Shown: in pieces, positions 25,688 to 33,778 of the stretch | Position numbering within the stretch: the first letter of the stretch is position 1 | How the letters are laid out: each line of letters opens with the position of its first letter | DNA from: Verrucomicrobiota bacterium | GTDB lineage: Bacteria > Verrucomicrobiota > Verrucomicrobiia > Opitutales > Opitutaceae | DNA length: 35,972 bases | Assembly: GCA_030832235.1 (NCBI GenBank) | Contig: JAURJO010000509.1 | Location: forward strand, 1-35,972 | Reading direction: 5' to 3' | The notes under the pieces: generated by a model | Database searches by the model: none | What the model was told of the DNA's origin: nothing | What the model saw: only the letters and a program-made list of their open reading frames with translations | Position numbers and translations under genes: made by a program

Positions 25688-27697
25688 ATGAGCATGTGGA
25701 AGAACGTCCGGGATTTCGCGGGGCTGGGAACGGACTCCACGTATCTCTGGCCTCGCTGGCTCGTGCTACGAGCCGTGGGAATCGTTTTCGTGGTGATCTT
25801 TGCGGGCCTTCTCCTCGAAGGCGGCGCGCTGGTGGGTCCGGGCGGAATACTGCCGATCGACAAGCTGATCGAGCAGGCACGTACTGAATATCCCGGGACC
25901 TTGGAGGCTATCCTCCGCACGCCGACACTATTCTGGCTCGGTGGCGGCTCCTTGCCGGTGCCTGTCCTGCAATGGACCGGGCTGCTCGCGGCGATCGCGC
26001 TCGTGTTCAATTTCTGGCCGCGCTTCTCGCTGTTCATCTGCTGGGCCACCCTACTGTCCTTCGCCCGCGTCTGGCGCGTTTTCTCGGAACCACAGGTCGA
26101 CTGGCTGATGCTCGAGGTGGCGCTGCTGAGCATCCCGTTCGCGCCGGCGGGATTTAGACCTGGGCTCGGCGCGGATCGTCCGCCTTCAGCCCTGAGCTTG
26201 TTCATGATGCGGTGGCTGCTGATCCGAGTCATGCTCGGGCCCGGGCTGGCGAAGTTTCTCAGCGGGGACGCCCGGTGGCGCGACTTCAGCGCGCTCAGTC
26301 ATCTCTACGAGACCGCCCCTAGCCCGACTATCCTCGCGTACGTCGACTACCACCTGCCGGCGGCGTGGCATATTTTTGAATGGGGCCTGACGTTCGCCGC
26401 CGAAATCGGCGCCCCCTTGCTCGCGATCTTCGGAGGGAGCAGATGCCGGTGGGCGGCGCTGGCCCTCTGGTTCGCCCTTCAGGCGGGCATCCAGCTCACC
26501 TGTAATTTCGGCTGGCTGAACACCGCCTCCGTAGGACTCGGCTTGCTGCTGCTGGATGATCGCATGCTGGTGGCGGTGCGGGGCCGACTTGGATGGCGGG
26601 GCACCGCGCGTTTGTTCAGCGTTCCCTCCGTGATTTCGCCTGAACGCCCGTTGTGGCGTTCGCTGCCGCTCGCCGCGGGCCTGTGGGCGCATTTCACGCT
26701 GACCATTCTGGTCTATTTGAACCCCGCCTTCGTGCCTTGGGTCGTCCACGCATTCGGCAGCGTCAACTCCTACCGGCTTTACTCGCGCTTCGACACCAAT
26801 CACCTCGTGACGGAGTTCATCGGATCAAACGATGGCGGACGCACGTGGCGTCCCTATGAGTTCCGCTTTTTCCCGCAGCGGCTCGACCGCATGAGCCCGT
26901 TCGTGGCGCCTCACTTTCCGCGCTTCGAGGCGTCCCTGCAGATCTTGGTGGCTACGCGGGACGAACCGAGCGCCATCTACGGGGTCGTGGCCGGTCACCT
27001 GCTCAGAAAAAACCCGGATGTCATTCGTCTCTTCAAGGAGGATCCCTTCACCGACCAACCGCCGCAGATGATTCGGATGGCGAAATACCAGTATCGCTTC
27101 ACGGACCCGGAGACCCAGCGGACAACCGGGCACTACTGGCGACGTGACTACGTCGGGGAATACCTTCCCATGCTTTTTCTGAACGAGGCCGGGGAAATCT
27201 CCCAAATTGGCTCGGTGCTGGAGGAGACTCAACTGTTGGCCGGATTTGGAAATCCGGAGGCGCAGAGCCGGCTCGGAGTCTGGCACGCCGGCGGTCAGCA
27301 AGGCCTCGCCCGCGACAGCGCCCAGGCTGCGAAATGGTTTCGAAGCGCGGCGGAACAAGGCTTCGCCGAAGGTCAGTTCAATCTCGCGGTGTTATTGACC
27401 AACGGCGACGGCGTCGCACGCGACCTCGCCGCGGCGGCGGCATGGTGCCGGCGTGCGGCAGAGCAAGGTCATGCCGAAGCCCAATTCATGCTCGGCATCA
27501 AGCTCGGCCGGGGTGAGGGCCTACCGCGCGACACGGTGGAGTCGACGGCTTGGTTGCAGGTCGCCACTTCAAATGGCCATGCGGAGGCCGCGCGACGACT
27601 TGCCCTCGCGCGCGAGGCTTTGATGCCGGCGACCGAAGCCGCTTCCCAACGACGCGCCAAGGAACTGGCCAATGTGATCAGCCGGACGCGAAAATGA
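25688..27697 (+). CDS. Lipase maturation factor-like membrane protein with C-terminal Sel1 repeats
   Basis: 669 residues. The N-terminal two thirds carry about eight hydrophobic segments and match the LMF1/LMF2 family (Pfam LMF1, formerly DUF1222): LRAVGIVFVVIF, PQVDWLMLEVALL, MMRWLLIRVMLGPGLAKF and a soluble part with NSYRLYSRFDTNHLVTEFIGS. From about residue 519 there are three 36-residue Sel1-like repeats (WFRSAAEQG, WCRRAAEQGHAEAQFMLG, WLQVATSNGHAEA), helical protein-interaction repeats. The combination is unusual to me. Two ATGs, 25688 and 25694, are possible; the gaagg at about 25681 is better spaced for 25694. In animals LMF1 folds secreted lipases; the bacterial role is unclear. It converges on ftsY with a 33-bp gap. 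Confidence 0.85.
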   Translation: MSMWKNVRDFAGLGTDSTYLWPRWLVLRAVGIVFVVIFAGLLLEGGALVGPGGILPIDKLIEQARTEYPGTLEAILRTPTLFWLGGGSLPVPVLQWTGLLAAIALVFNFWPRFSLFICWATLLSFARVWRVFSEPQVDWLMLEVALLSIPFAPAGFRPGLGADRPPSALSLFMMRWLLIRVMLGPGLAKFLSGDARWRDFSALSHLYETAPSPTILAYVDYHLPAAWHIFEWGLTFAAEIGAPLLAIFGGSRCRWAALALWFALQAGIQLTCNFGWLNTASVGLGLLLLDDRMLVAVRGRLGWRGTARLFSVPSVISPERPLWRSLPLAAGLWAHFTLTILVYLNPAFVPWVVHAFGSVNSYRLYSRFDTNHLVTEFIGSNDGGRTWRPYEFRFFPQRLDRMSPFVAPHFPRFEASLQILVATRDEPSAIYGVVAGHLLRKNPDVIRLFKEDPFTDQPPQMIRMAKYQYRFTDPETQRTTGHYWRRDYVGEYLPMLFLNEAGEISQIGSVLEETQLLAGFGNPEAQSRLGVWHAGGQQGLARDSAQAAKWFRSAAEQGFAEGQFNLAVLLTNGDGVARDLAAAAAWCRRAAEQGHAEAQFMLGIKLGRGEGLPRDTVESTAWLQVATSNGHAEAARRLALAREALMPATEAASQRRAKELANVISRTRK

Positions 27698-27730
27698 AGT
27701 AATCCCGCCGCGGACCGAGAAACCTTCCGT

Positions 27731-28657
27731 TCAATCGAGCCCGAAAACCGCCTTCGCGTAGCTTTCCGCGTTGAACGGCTGCAGGTCCTCCGGTTGTTCG
27801 CCCAAGCCGAGGAACAAAATAGGGATGCGCAGCTGCCGGTAAATTCCGACGATCGCACCTCCGCGGCTGGTGCCGTCGAGTTTGGTCACAATCAATCCGG
27901 TGAGACCAAAGCTTCGGTGGAACACCCTCGCCTGCTCGATCGAGTTGCTGCCGAGCGAGCCGTCCACGACCAGCCAGCGGTGCTGCGGCGCCGCCGGATC
28001 GTGCTTCTGCAGCACGCGACGGATCTTCGCCAACTCCTCCATCAGATTGTCCTTCGTGTGCAGGCGTCCCGCGGTGTCCACGATCAGGTAATCGTGCCCG
28101 CGCGCCTTCGCCGCCTGCCACGCGTCAAAAGCGACGGCCGCGGAATCCGCACCCGTGTGGCTGGCGATGATCTCCACCTGGAGCCGCGTGGCCCACGCCT
28201 TGAGCTGCTCCACCGCCGCCGCCCGGAAAGTGTCGCAAGCCGCCAGCATCACCTTGGCGCCGTCGCGCTGGAGCCGCCACGCGAGTTTCGCGGAGGAGGT
28301 GGTCTTGCCGGAGCCGTTGACCCCGATCATCGCGATCACGACCGGCCGCCCCGTGGTCGCGTTGAGCGGGGGCAAAGACGCCTCCGCGCCCGCGAGAACG
28401 CGCTTCAACACCGCGACCCCGATCTCGGCCGCCTGCCGGCCCTGCAGGGATTTGTCCTTGGCGTAAGCCTGCCGGATCTCGGCAAGAATCTCGTTGGTGG
28501 TCTCGACGCCGAAGTCGGCCGTGTAGAGCGCCTCCTCGAGTTGGTCGAGGGAGGCGGCGTCGATCACCCGCCCGCCAAAGAGTCCGCGCGTGCGCTCGGT
28601 GATCGCAGCTACGGTTTTGGCGAGACCCTCCTTGAACTTGCGGAATAGACCAAACAT
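27731..28657 (-). CDS. ftsY: Signal recognition particle receptor FtsY
   Basis: 308 residues, consisting of the short amphipathic N terminus MFGLFRKFKEGLAKTV plus the NG GTPase domain. The acidic A domain of E. coli FtsY is absent, which is common in other phyla. G1 GVNGSGKTT (about 112-120), DTFRAAAVEQL, G3 DTAGRLHTKDNLMEEL and G4 TKLDGTSRGG are all present. It docks the SRP-ribosome complex at the membrane and stimulates reciprocal GTP hydrolysis with Ffh. The start is fixed by the amphipathic N terminus. It is the last gene in the minus-strand group nusB/ribH, with the GxxExxY pseudogene between. Confidence 0.97.
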   Translation of the reverse strand: MFGLFRKFKEGLAKTVAAITERTRGLFGGRVIDAASLDQLEEALYTADFGVETTNEILAEIRQAYAKDKSLQGRQAAEIGVAVLKRVLAGAEASLPPLNATTGRPVVIAMIGVNGSGKTTSSAKLAWRLQRDGAKVMLAACDTFRAAAVEQLKAWATRLQVEIIASHTGADSAAVAFDAWQAAKARGHDYLIVDTAGRLHTKDNLMEELAKIRRVLQKHDPAAPQHRWLVVDGSLGSNSIEQARVFHRSFGLTGLIVTKLDGTSRGGAIVGIYRQLRIPILFLGLGEQPEDLQPFNAESYAKAVFGLD

Positions 28658-28690
28658 CGAAATCGGGTGGGGAATGTGGGAAGCCGAAGG

Positions 28691-28717
28691 TGAAATCTGG
28701 GAATCAGGAAATCAGGA
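28691..28717 (+). repeat. Octamer repeat, arm next to ftsY
   Basis: Units tgaaatct, gggaatca, ggaaatca and a partial gga run in order. This arm is an inverted partner of 29101-29126, with 22 of 25 aligned bases identical by eye. Degenerate GGGAA words (ggggaatgt, gggaagcc) continue towards the ftsY start. The stop codon of the pseudogene lies inside this arm. Confidence 0.88.
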
Positions 28718-29097
28718 CTCCGAGCGCTCACGGCCGATGCGCTTTATCCCGAGCGGCATGGATCCAAAGTTGAGGATCAGACCTGACTCCAAACAAGCGG
28801 CTTTCATTTGAGAGCGTCCGACGGCGAAAAAGATATTTTCGATCTCCCGCACGGCCTTGAGCTCAACCAATAGAACCTTCTCCACGAGGAGATCCAGACG
28901 GTGCTCCAATATCCTGCGACCCTCGTATTGCACGAGACTACTTTCTGTCGTTCGAAGCTAATTCCTCTACGCTCGAGTTCCACGCAAAGGGCGGACTCGT
29001 ACACGGACTCAAGGAATCCCGGCCCGAGAATCTGATGCACCCGGATGGCGGCCTCAATGACACGTCCACTCAGGTCACGATTCGTAAGTTCCCCCAT
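28712..29097 (-). pseudogene. GxxExxY family gene with single-base frameshift
   Basis: The first frame gives VIEAAIRVHQILGPGFLESV and YESALCVELERRGISFERQKVV, with the GPGFLESVYE motif (GxxExxY) of the family modelled as PD-(D/E)XK-like (Pfam PDDEXK_3). At about 28936 the reading breaks. The next frame continues VQYEGRRILEHRLDLLVEKV and LLVELKAVREIENIF, then LNFGSMPLGIKRI, which is the normal second half. Rejoining needs one inserted base after gtctc, so this is a one-base deletion. Codons on both sides are otherwise intact, implying recent decay or a sequencing error. Its start ATG sits directly beside one repeat arm and its stop inside the other. Function of the family is unknown; a nuclease-like fold is predicted. 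Confidence 0.85.
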
Positions 29098-29100
29098 TTG

Positions 29101-29126
29101 CTCCTGATTCCCTGATTTCCAGATTC
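29101..29126 (-). repeat. Octamer repeat, arm next to nusB
   Basis: Read on the minus strand: gaatct, ggaaatca, gggaatca, ggag, then caaATG, the start of the GxxExxY gene. The ggag forms its likely Shine-Dalgarno. It is the inverted partner of 28691-28717. Confidence 0.88.
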
Positions 29127-29140
29127 TTCTGCCACAAACC

Positions 29141-29584
29141 TCACCCCGCCTTGCGGGCGTCGCGGCCGAGCTGGCTCTTCAGGCGGTCGAGGATGCCGTT
29201 GATGAAGCGCTTCGAGTCGGCGTTGGAGAACTGCTTCGAAAGGTCGATCGCCTCGTTGATCGAGACCACCGGGGGAACGTCCTGTCGCCGCAGCATCTCG
29301 AAGATCGCCAGCCGCAGGATCGCGAGGTCGATCTTCGCGATTCGCTCGAAATCCCAGTTCTGCGCGAGCGACCGGATGTGGCCGTCAATCTCCTCCTGAT
29401 GCAGGATCACGCCCTGGATGATTTCCTCGGCGTAGGCGTAGTGGTCGCGGGGCTTCTCGCAGCCCTCGAAGAAGGTCCCGAGGTCGTCAGCCAGGCTCCG
29501 CGGATCGTTGATGCTCCACGCGTAGAGGTACTGCAGCGCGGCCACGCGGCTGTCGCGCCGCTGGATGAAGAGTTCCCTGCTCAT
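29141..29584 (-). CDS. nusB: Transcription antitermination factor NusB
   Basis: The track ORF begins at 29665 inside ribH; the ATG at 29584 overlaps the ribH stop as ATGA and gives MSRELFIQRRDSRVAALQYLYAW, so 147 residues. NusB landmarks are RRDSRVAALQYLYAW at the N terminus, LAQNWDFERIAKIDLAILRLAIFEML, and PPVVSINEAIDLSKQF with FINGILDRL at the C terminus. It binds boxA RNA with S10 (NusE) in rRNA antitermination. The ribH-nusB pairing is a widespread gene order and supports both calls. Confidence 0.97.
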   Translation of the reverse strand: MSRELFIQRRDSRVAALQYLYAWSINDPRSLADDLGTFFEGCEKPRDHYAYAEEIIQGVILHQEEIDGHIRSLAQNWDFERIAKIDLAILRLAIFEMLRRQDVPPVVSINEAIDLSKQFSNADSKRFINGILDRLKSQLGRDARKAG

Positions 29585-30054
29585 GCGCGCATCCTCCGGC
29601 GCAAATCCGCCATCGCAAGTGCCGCCCCCGCGAACTCCGCACCGCGGTTGATCTTTCCGGCGCAACGCGCGCGCGCTTGGGCAAGGTTGTTCACCACAAT
29701 AACTCCGTTAATGACCGGCACCCGGGTGCCGAGCGCGACTGACTGCAGCGCGTGTGATACGCTTTCGCCAACCATCTCGTGGTGACTCGTGTCGCCGGCG
29801 ATGAGCACGCCCAAACCGATCACGCAGTCGAAACGCCCTTTTGCCGCGAGGGCCTGCGCGGCCCAGGGCACCTCGTGGGAACCGGGGACCCTCACGACCT
29901 CGACGGAGGTCGCCTTCACTCCAGTGGCTCGCAAGCCCGCCTCAACCCGCTCCAGCAGGGCGTCCACCAGCGCCCCGTTGAAGCGCGCCGCGGCGATGCC
30001 AAACCGGAGGCGGGATCCGTCGATGCCCCGCAAGGAAGGTGAGTCGAGACTCAT
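29581..30054 (-). CDS. ribH: 6,7-dimethyl-8-ribityllumazine synthase
   Basis: The ATG at 30054 (MSLDSPSLRG) is preferred over the upstream start at 30087, because an AGG lies 5 bases before it and the protein then has 157 residues, the usual size. RFGIAAARFNGALVDALL, VVRVPGSHEVPWAAQAL, VLIAGDTSHHEMV with the catalytic His region, and GKINRGAEFAGAALAM follow the lumazine synthase pattern. The enzyme condenses 5-amino-6-ribitylaminouracil with dihydroxybutanone phosphate in riboflavin synthesis. HE replaces the usual FE/YE after the VPGS segment. The other riboflavin genes are not in this window. Confidence 0.95.
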   Translation of the reverse strand: MSLDSPSLRGIDGSRLRFGIAAARFNGALVDALLERVEAGLRATGVKATSVEVVRVPGSHEVPWAAQALAAKGRFDCVIGLGVLIAGDTSHHEMVGESVSHALQSVALGTRVPVINGVIVVNNLAQARARCAGKINRGAEFAGAALAMADLRRRMRA

Positions 30055-30135
30055 GAACCTGCTATTCGCTAGGCGGGCGACAGGCACCGCAACCAGAAAG
30101 TCCGCCCGACGAAATCACTCGTGCCACGTCGGCGA

Positions 30136-30555
30136 CTACTGGCGGAAGTCGACCGTGTGGCTCTCGAACGGCGCGTCCGCCCCGGCCGCGAAAAGCGAGA
30201 GGAACATCTTGAACTGGTACGGCGGCCGCACGGTCTTCGGCGACATCAGGACCTTGCCATCCGCGGAGGGCTCCAGCGCGTAGAACTCCGCGCCGGTGCG
30301 GTTGGTCGGCGTCCAACGCAGGACCGCCTTTACCGCAGCCGGGGCAACCGGTTCACGGTTCTCGTCGTAAAACGTGAGGCGGAAATTGCCGCCAGCTACC
30401 TCGAGCCCGATGAATCCCTTCGCGGGGCGCGCGATCACCATACCGGCGATCTTGGCCGGCTCCGCCGTCTTCCCCGGCGCTTTACCCGCGGGCTGCGCGG
30501 CCACGACCCAAACAGCGGTGATCAACGCGATGAACGTGGCGGCGAACGACTTCAT
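30136..30555 (-). CDS. Small secreted protein of unknown function
   Basis: 139 residues with a signal peptide (MKSFAATFIALITAVWVVAAQ). The mature part is a single beta-rich stretch: GFIGLEVAGGNFRLTFYDE, VLRWTPTNRTGAEFYALEP and KMFLSLFAAGADAPFESHTVDF. That pattern suggests a small immunoglobulin-like or beta-sandwich domain for the periplasm. No family is recognised. It lies between rarA and ribH on the same strand, 81 bp upstream of ribH and 57 bp downstream of rarA, and could share transcripts with either. Confidence 0.8.
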   Translation of the reverse strand: MKSFAATFIALITAVWVVAAQPAGKAPGKTAEPAKIAGMVIARPAKGFIGLEVAGGNFRLTFYDENREPVAPAAVKAVLRWTPTNRTGAEFYALEPSADGKVLMSPKTVRPPYQFKMFLSLFAAGADAPFESHTVDFRQ

Positions 30556-30612
30556 GGGAATAAGGCTATCCCCGGCCCAGCTCCCGGCAAGCCGTCGGGT
30601 GGCACGCGTCCC

Positions 30613-31968
30613 TCACCCGCCGTTTTGCAGGCGGGCTTTGATTTCCCGCCATCGCGCCAGACGGTCGGCGATCTTCGTTTCCCAACCGGCCGCCTTCGGC
30701 GAGTAAAGCGTGAGCGGATGCTCGAGGTACTCCTGACCCGAGATGGCCTCCGGAAAATCATGCGAATACGCGTAGCCCTGCCCGTGACCGTGCCGCTTGT
30801 TCGCCTGGCCTCCCTTGCTGCGCAATGCCGCCGGCACCGGCTGCACCGGCTGTTCGGCGATGACGCGCTTCGCCCCGGCGAGGGCAAGCGTGGCCGAATT
30901 GCTCTTCGGCGCGGTGGCGATGTAGAGCGTCGCATGTGCGAGCGCGTACTCCGCCTCCGGTAGTCCCACGAAATCCACCGCATGGTGCGCCGCCACCGCG
31001 AGTGGCAGGGCCTGCGGATCCGCCAGCCCCACATCCTCGCTGGCAAGGATCACCAGCCGCCGCGCGATGAAACGCGGGTCCTCCCCGCCCGCGAGCATCT
31101 TGGCCAGCCAGTACATCGCGGCGTCGGGATCGCACCCGCGGCAGCTCTTGATGAAGGCTGAGATCGTGTCGTGGTGCTCGTCCTCGTCGGCGTCGTAACG
31201 GATGCGCCGCTCGCGCGCGAAAACCTCCAGATCGGAGGCGGAGATCTCGGCGCCCTCCGGCAGGCCGAGCACGATGACCTCGAGCGAATTGAGCGCGCGC
31301 CGAAGGTCGCCGTCCGACAAAACCGCCAGTTCCTCCAGCCTCCGCTGTTCAACGGTGACCCGCCGCGAACCCAGCCCGCGCTCGGCATCCGTGAGCGCGG
31401 CACGCAACACGCCCGCCACCGTCGCGGTCGAATGAGGCTCGAGCCGGAACAAGTGGCTGCGCGAAAGCAGCGGCGGGTTCACGTAGAAACCCGGGTTATG
31501 CGTGGTGGCGCCGATGAGGCGCACGACGCCTTCCTCGACATCGGGCAGCAGCAGGTCCTGCTGCGATTTGTTGAAGCGGTGCAGCTCGTCGATGAAGAGA
31601 ATCGTCGCCTCGCCCGGGCGCCGGCGCGCGGCCGCGAGAACCTCGCGCAATTCGGCCGCGTTGGACATGACGGCGTTGACGCGGACAAAACGGCATCCGG
31701 TCTCGGCTGCGATCGCCTCGGCAAGGCTGGTTTTGCCACTGCCCGGCGGGCCGTGAAACAGCAGCGAGCCGAAACGGTTCTGCGCCACCAGCCGCGGCAG
31801 CAGGCTGCCGGGGCGCAGCAGATGCTCCTGACCGACCACCTCGGCCAGCCGGCGCGGCCGCATACGTGCCGCCAGCGGCTGGTGCGCCGGGCGCGCGCCG
31901 GCCGCCACGGGAGCACGCGGAGTGGACGGCTCCTCAGCGAAAAAATCCTGTTGGTCGGCGGCGGACAC
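30613..31968 (-). CDS. rarA: Replication-associated recombination protein A (RarA/MgsA), AAA+ ATPase
   Basis: The track ORF runs to 32094, but the reading upstream of residue 43 is not family-like. The GTG at 31968 gives VSAADQQDFFAEEP... and 451 residues, the normal length, so I choose it; no good ribosome site is seen. PLAARMRPRRLAEVVGQEHLL opens the AAA+ domain, Walker A is GPPGSGKT (73-80) and Walker B ILFIDELH (about 123-130). The sensor-1 region reads GATTHNPGF where I expect TENP. The C-terminal part has RRLVILASEDVGLADPQAL and ALAHATLYIATAPKSN, typical of the RarA tetramerisation region. It acts at stalled forks. ComEC diverges from it with 112 bp between. Confidence 0.93.
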   Translation of the reverse strand: MSAADQQDFFAEEPSTPRAPVAAGARPAHQPLAARMRPRRLAEVVGQEHLLRPGSLLPRLVAQNRFGSLLFHGPPGSGKTSLAEAIAAETGCRFVRVNAVMSNAAELREVLAAARRRPGEATILFIDELHRFNKSQQDLLLPDVEEGVVRLIGATTHNPGFYVNPPLLSRSHLFRLEPHSTATVAGVLRAALTDAERGLGSRRVTVEQRRLEELAVLSDGDLRRALNSLEVIVLGLPEGAEISASDLEVFARERRIRYDADEDEHHDTISAFIKSCRGCDPDAAMYWLAKMLAGGEDPRFIARRLVILASEDVGLADPQALPLAVAAHHAVDFVGLPEAEYALAHATLYIATAPKSNSATLALAGAKRVIAEQPVQPVPAALRSKGGQANKRHGHGQGYAYSHDFPEAISGQEYLEHPLTLYSPKAAGWETKIADRLARWREIKARLQNGG

Positions 31969-32080
31969 GATCCGAGGGTTTCGCGCGACACCAGCCTTGG
32001 AAAGGCATTTTCGCCCGCATACCCGATTTACGGCGGAAACGCCGTCGCGCGACTTGAGCGGACCACTACGCCCTCGCGGC

Positions 32081-33721
32081 ATGGAAGACCGCACCCTCGG
32101 TTACCGCGCGCCGCTGCTCTGGCTGGTTCTTCCGGCAATCGCCGGACTGGCGGCGGGAAGCGCGACCGGAATCCGCCAGGCCACCGGACCGCTCGTCACC
32201 GCCGGACTGGCGGCCGCGTTAGCAGTGGCCAGCGCGAACCACCCGCGTCGGTGGGCCTGCAGCCTCGCCCTTGCCCTGTTTTGCACCAGTGCGGCGGCGG
32301 GGGTTCTGCAGCGCAACCGCTTGGCGGCTTGGGACCCACTCCCGGCGCGAGAGGCGAACCTGCGGCTGCGGATCGATCGTCTCTTTCCATCCCGGGAACC
32401 CGGGCGCATTTCGGGACTGGCGGAAATCGTGACCACCGATCCGCACTTGGCCGACCTGACAGGTCAAAACCTCCACTTTTCCCTCTCCCGCGCCGAATCG
32501 GATCCAACGCCGGTGCGCGGCGCCATTTTCGCGGCTATTGGCGTGTTGACCACGCTGCCGGAAAAGCCGGCGGCGGGAACTTTCGAGGACTATCTCGCGG
32601 CCGCAGGCATGAACTTCCGGATGAGCCGCGGACGGTTGATCGCGGAGGAAAGTCCCGCTCCGGCCTACTACCGGTTTTGCGCCGCGGCCGCGGAGCGCTT
32701 CCGTGCGATTCTCGATCTGGGGCTGGTGGAAAAACGACCGGAGCTCGCGGCCCTGTTGCGCGGCATGATGCTGGGCGAGAAACGCGAGATTACAGAGGAG
32801 CAGCAGGCAGTCTTCATGCGCAGCGGGACAATGCATCTTTTCGCGATCAGCGGCTTGAACATCGGCGTGATCGCGGTCGCGTTGCAGGCCATGCTCACCC
32901 TCGCACGGGTCCCGCGCTGGCCGCGCTTCCTGGTCGCGACGGCTCTGCTTTGGATGTTCGTCGACATCACCGGGGGATCACCGTCGGCGGTGCGCGCCTG
33001 GTTCATGGCGACCTTCCTGCAGGCCGCCTTTGTGCTCCGCCGACCGGGGAACGTACTCGCGGCGCTCGTGGCCTCGGCGGCGGCATCCATCCTCGTTTCA
33101 CCGCTGCAGGTGTTCAGCGCGAGTTTCGTGATGAGCTACGCGATCGTGCTCGCGCTCCTTCTGCTTGGCCTGCCGTTGGCGGGACACTGGCAACGAACGT
33201 GGTCTCCCTGGCGGGAAGTGCCGGAGGTCGTTTGGACGCCCGGGCAACGCCTGGTCAGGGCGATCTGGTCAAGCGGGAGCGGGGCGCTCGCCATCGGCCT
33301 GGCCACGACACTCGTCAGCGTCATCACCGGCATCCATTACTTCCAGCTGATCACGCCTGGGGCGCTCATCGCCAATCTCGCTCTGCTTCCCGCCGCATCC
33401 GGGGTGACCGTCGCGGGATTCGCCTCGCTACTTTTCGGCCTGTGCCACCTCGACTGGGCGACGATCCTCGCGAACCATGCCGCGGCGCTGCTGCTCATGC
33501 TGATCGAACGGGGGCTGCAAGCCGGCGTCGAGGTGCCGGGAATGTTTCTCCCCGCCCGCTACACGGCCCCTTGGATCGGCCAAGCCGCTCTCATGCTGCT
33601 CGTCGCGACGATCCTCCACGGCTACGCCCGCGGATGGCGAGGCGAGGCGGGCGGCTGGTGGCCGCCATTCGCCGTGGTCGCCGCAACGCTGGTGGCGGGC
33701 GTTCACTACGGATCAGATTGA
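32081..33721 (+). CDS. ComEC/Rec2-type competence membrane protein, no beta-lactamase-fold domain
   Basis: The track start at 31922 gives a non-hydrophobic prefix; the ATG at 32081 (MEDRTLGYRAPLLWLVLPAI) starts directly before the first helix, giving 546 residues. An N-terminal DUF4131-like part (about 1-190) precedes the Competence domain. The latter is marked by LRGMMLGEKREITEEQQAVF, MHLFAISGLNIGVIAVAL, PSAVRAWFMATFL and VMSYAIVLALLLLG. ComEC translocates single-stranded DNA through the inner membrane. The C-terminal metallo-beta-lactamase domain of full-length ComEC (about 700-800 residues) is missing, and the next gene does not encode it. I infer a channel-only form, which is known in other phyla. 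Confidence 0.9.
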   Translation: MEDRTLGYRAPLLWLVLPAIAGLAAGSATGIRQATGPLVTAGLAAALAVASANHPRRWACSLALALFCTSAAAGVLQRNRLAAWDPLPAREANLRLRIDRLFPSREPGRISGLAEIVTTDPHLADLTGQNLHFSLSRAESDPTPVRGAIFAAIGVLTTLPEKPAAGTFEDYLAAAGMNFRMSRGRLIAEESPAPAYYRFCAAAAERFRAILDLGLVEKRPELAALLRGMMLGEKREITEEQQAVFMRSGTMHLFAISGLNIGVIAVALQAMLTLARVPRWPRFLVATALLWMFVDITGGSPSAVRAWFMATFLQAAFVLRRPGNVLAALVASAAASILVSPLQVFSASFVMSYAIVLALLLLGLPLAGHWQRTWSPWREVPEVVWTPGQRLVRAIWSSGSGALAIGLATTLVSVITGIHYFQLITPGALIANLALLPAASGVTVAGFASLLFGLCHLDWATILANHAAALLLMLIERGLQAGVEVPGMFLPARYTAPWIGQAALMLLVATILHGYARGWRGEAGGWWPPFAVVAATLVAGVHYGSD

Positions 33722-33778
33722 GTTCCGGAGAACGAGAGCGCGCTTGAACCCACCCGCGACCGGCTCACCTTTTTCCGG

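Noticed and set aside
28712-29097. Two separate small genes between ftsY and nusB
   Set aside because: The two ORFs are the two halves of one GxxExxY protein interrupted by a single-base frameshift.
31171-33747. 858-residue plus-strand ORF
   Set aside because: It spans rarA antisense and then an off-frame of the ComEC-like gene, both of which carry recognised motifs. Composition is shadow-like.
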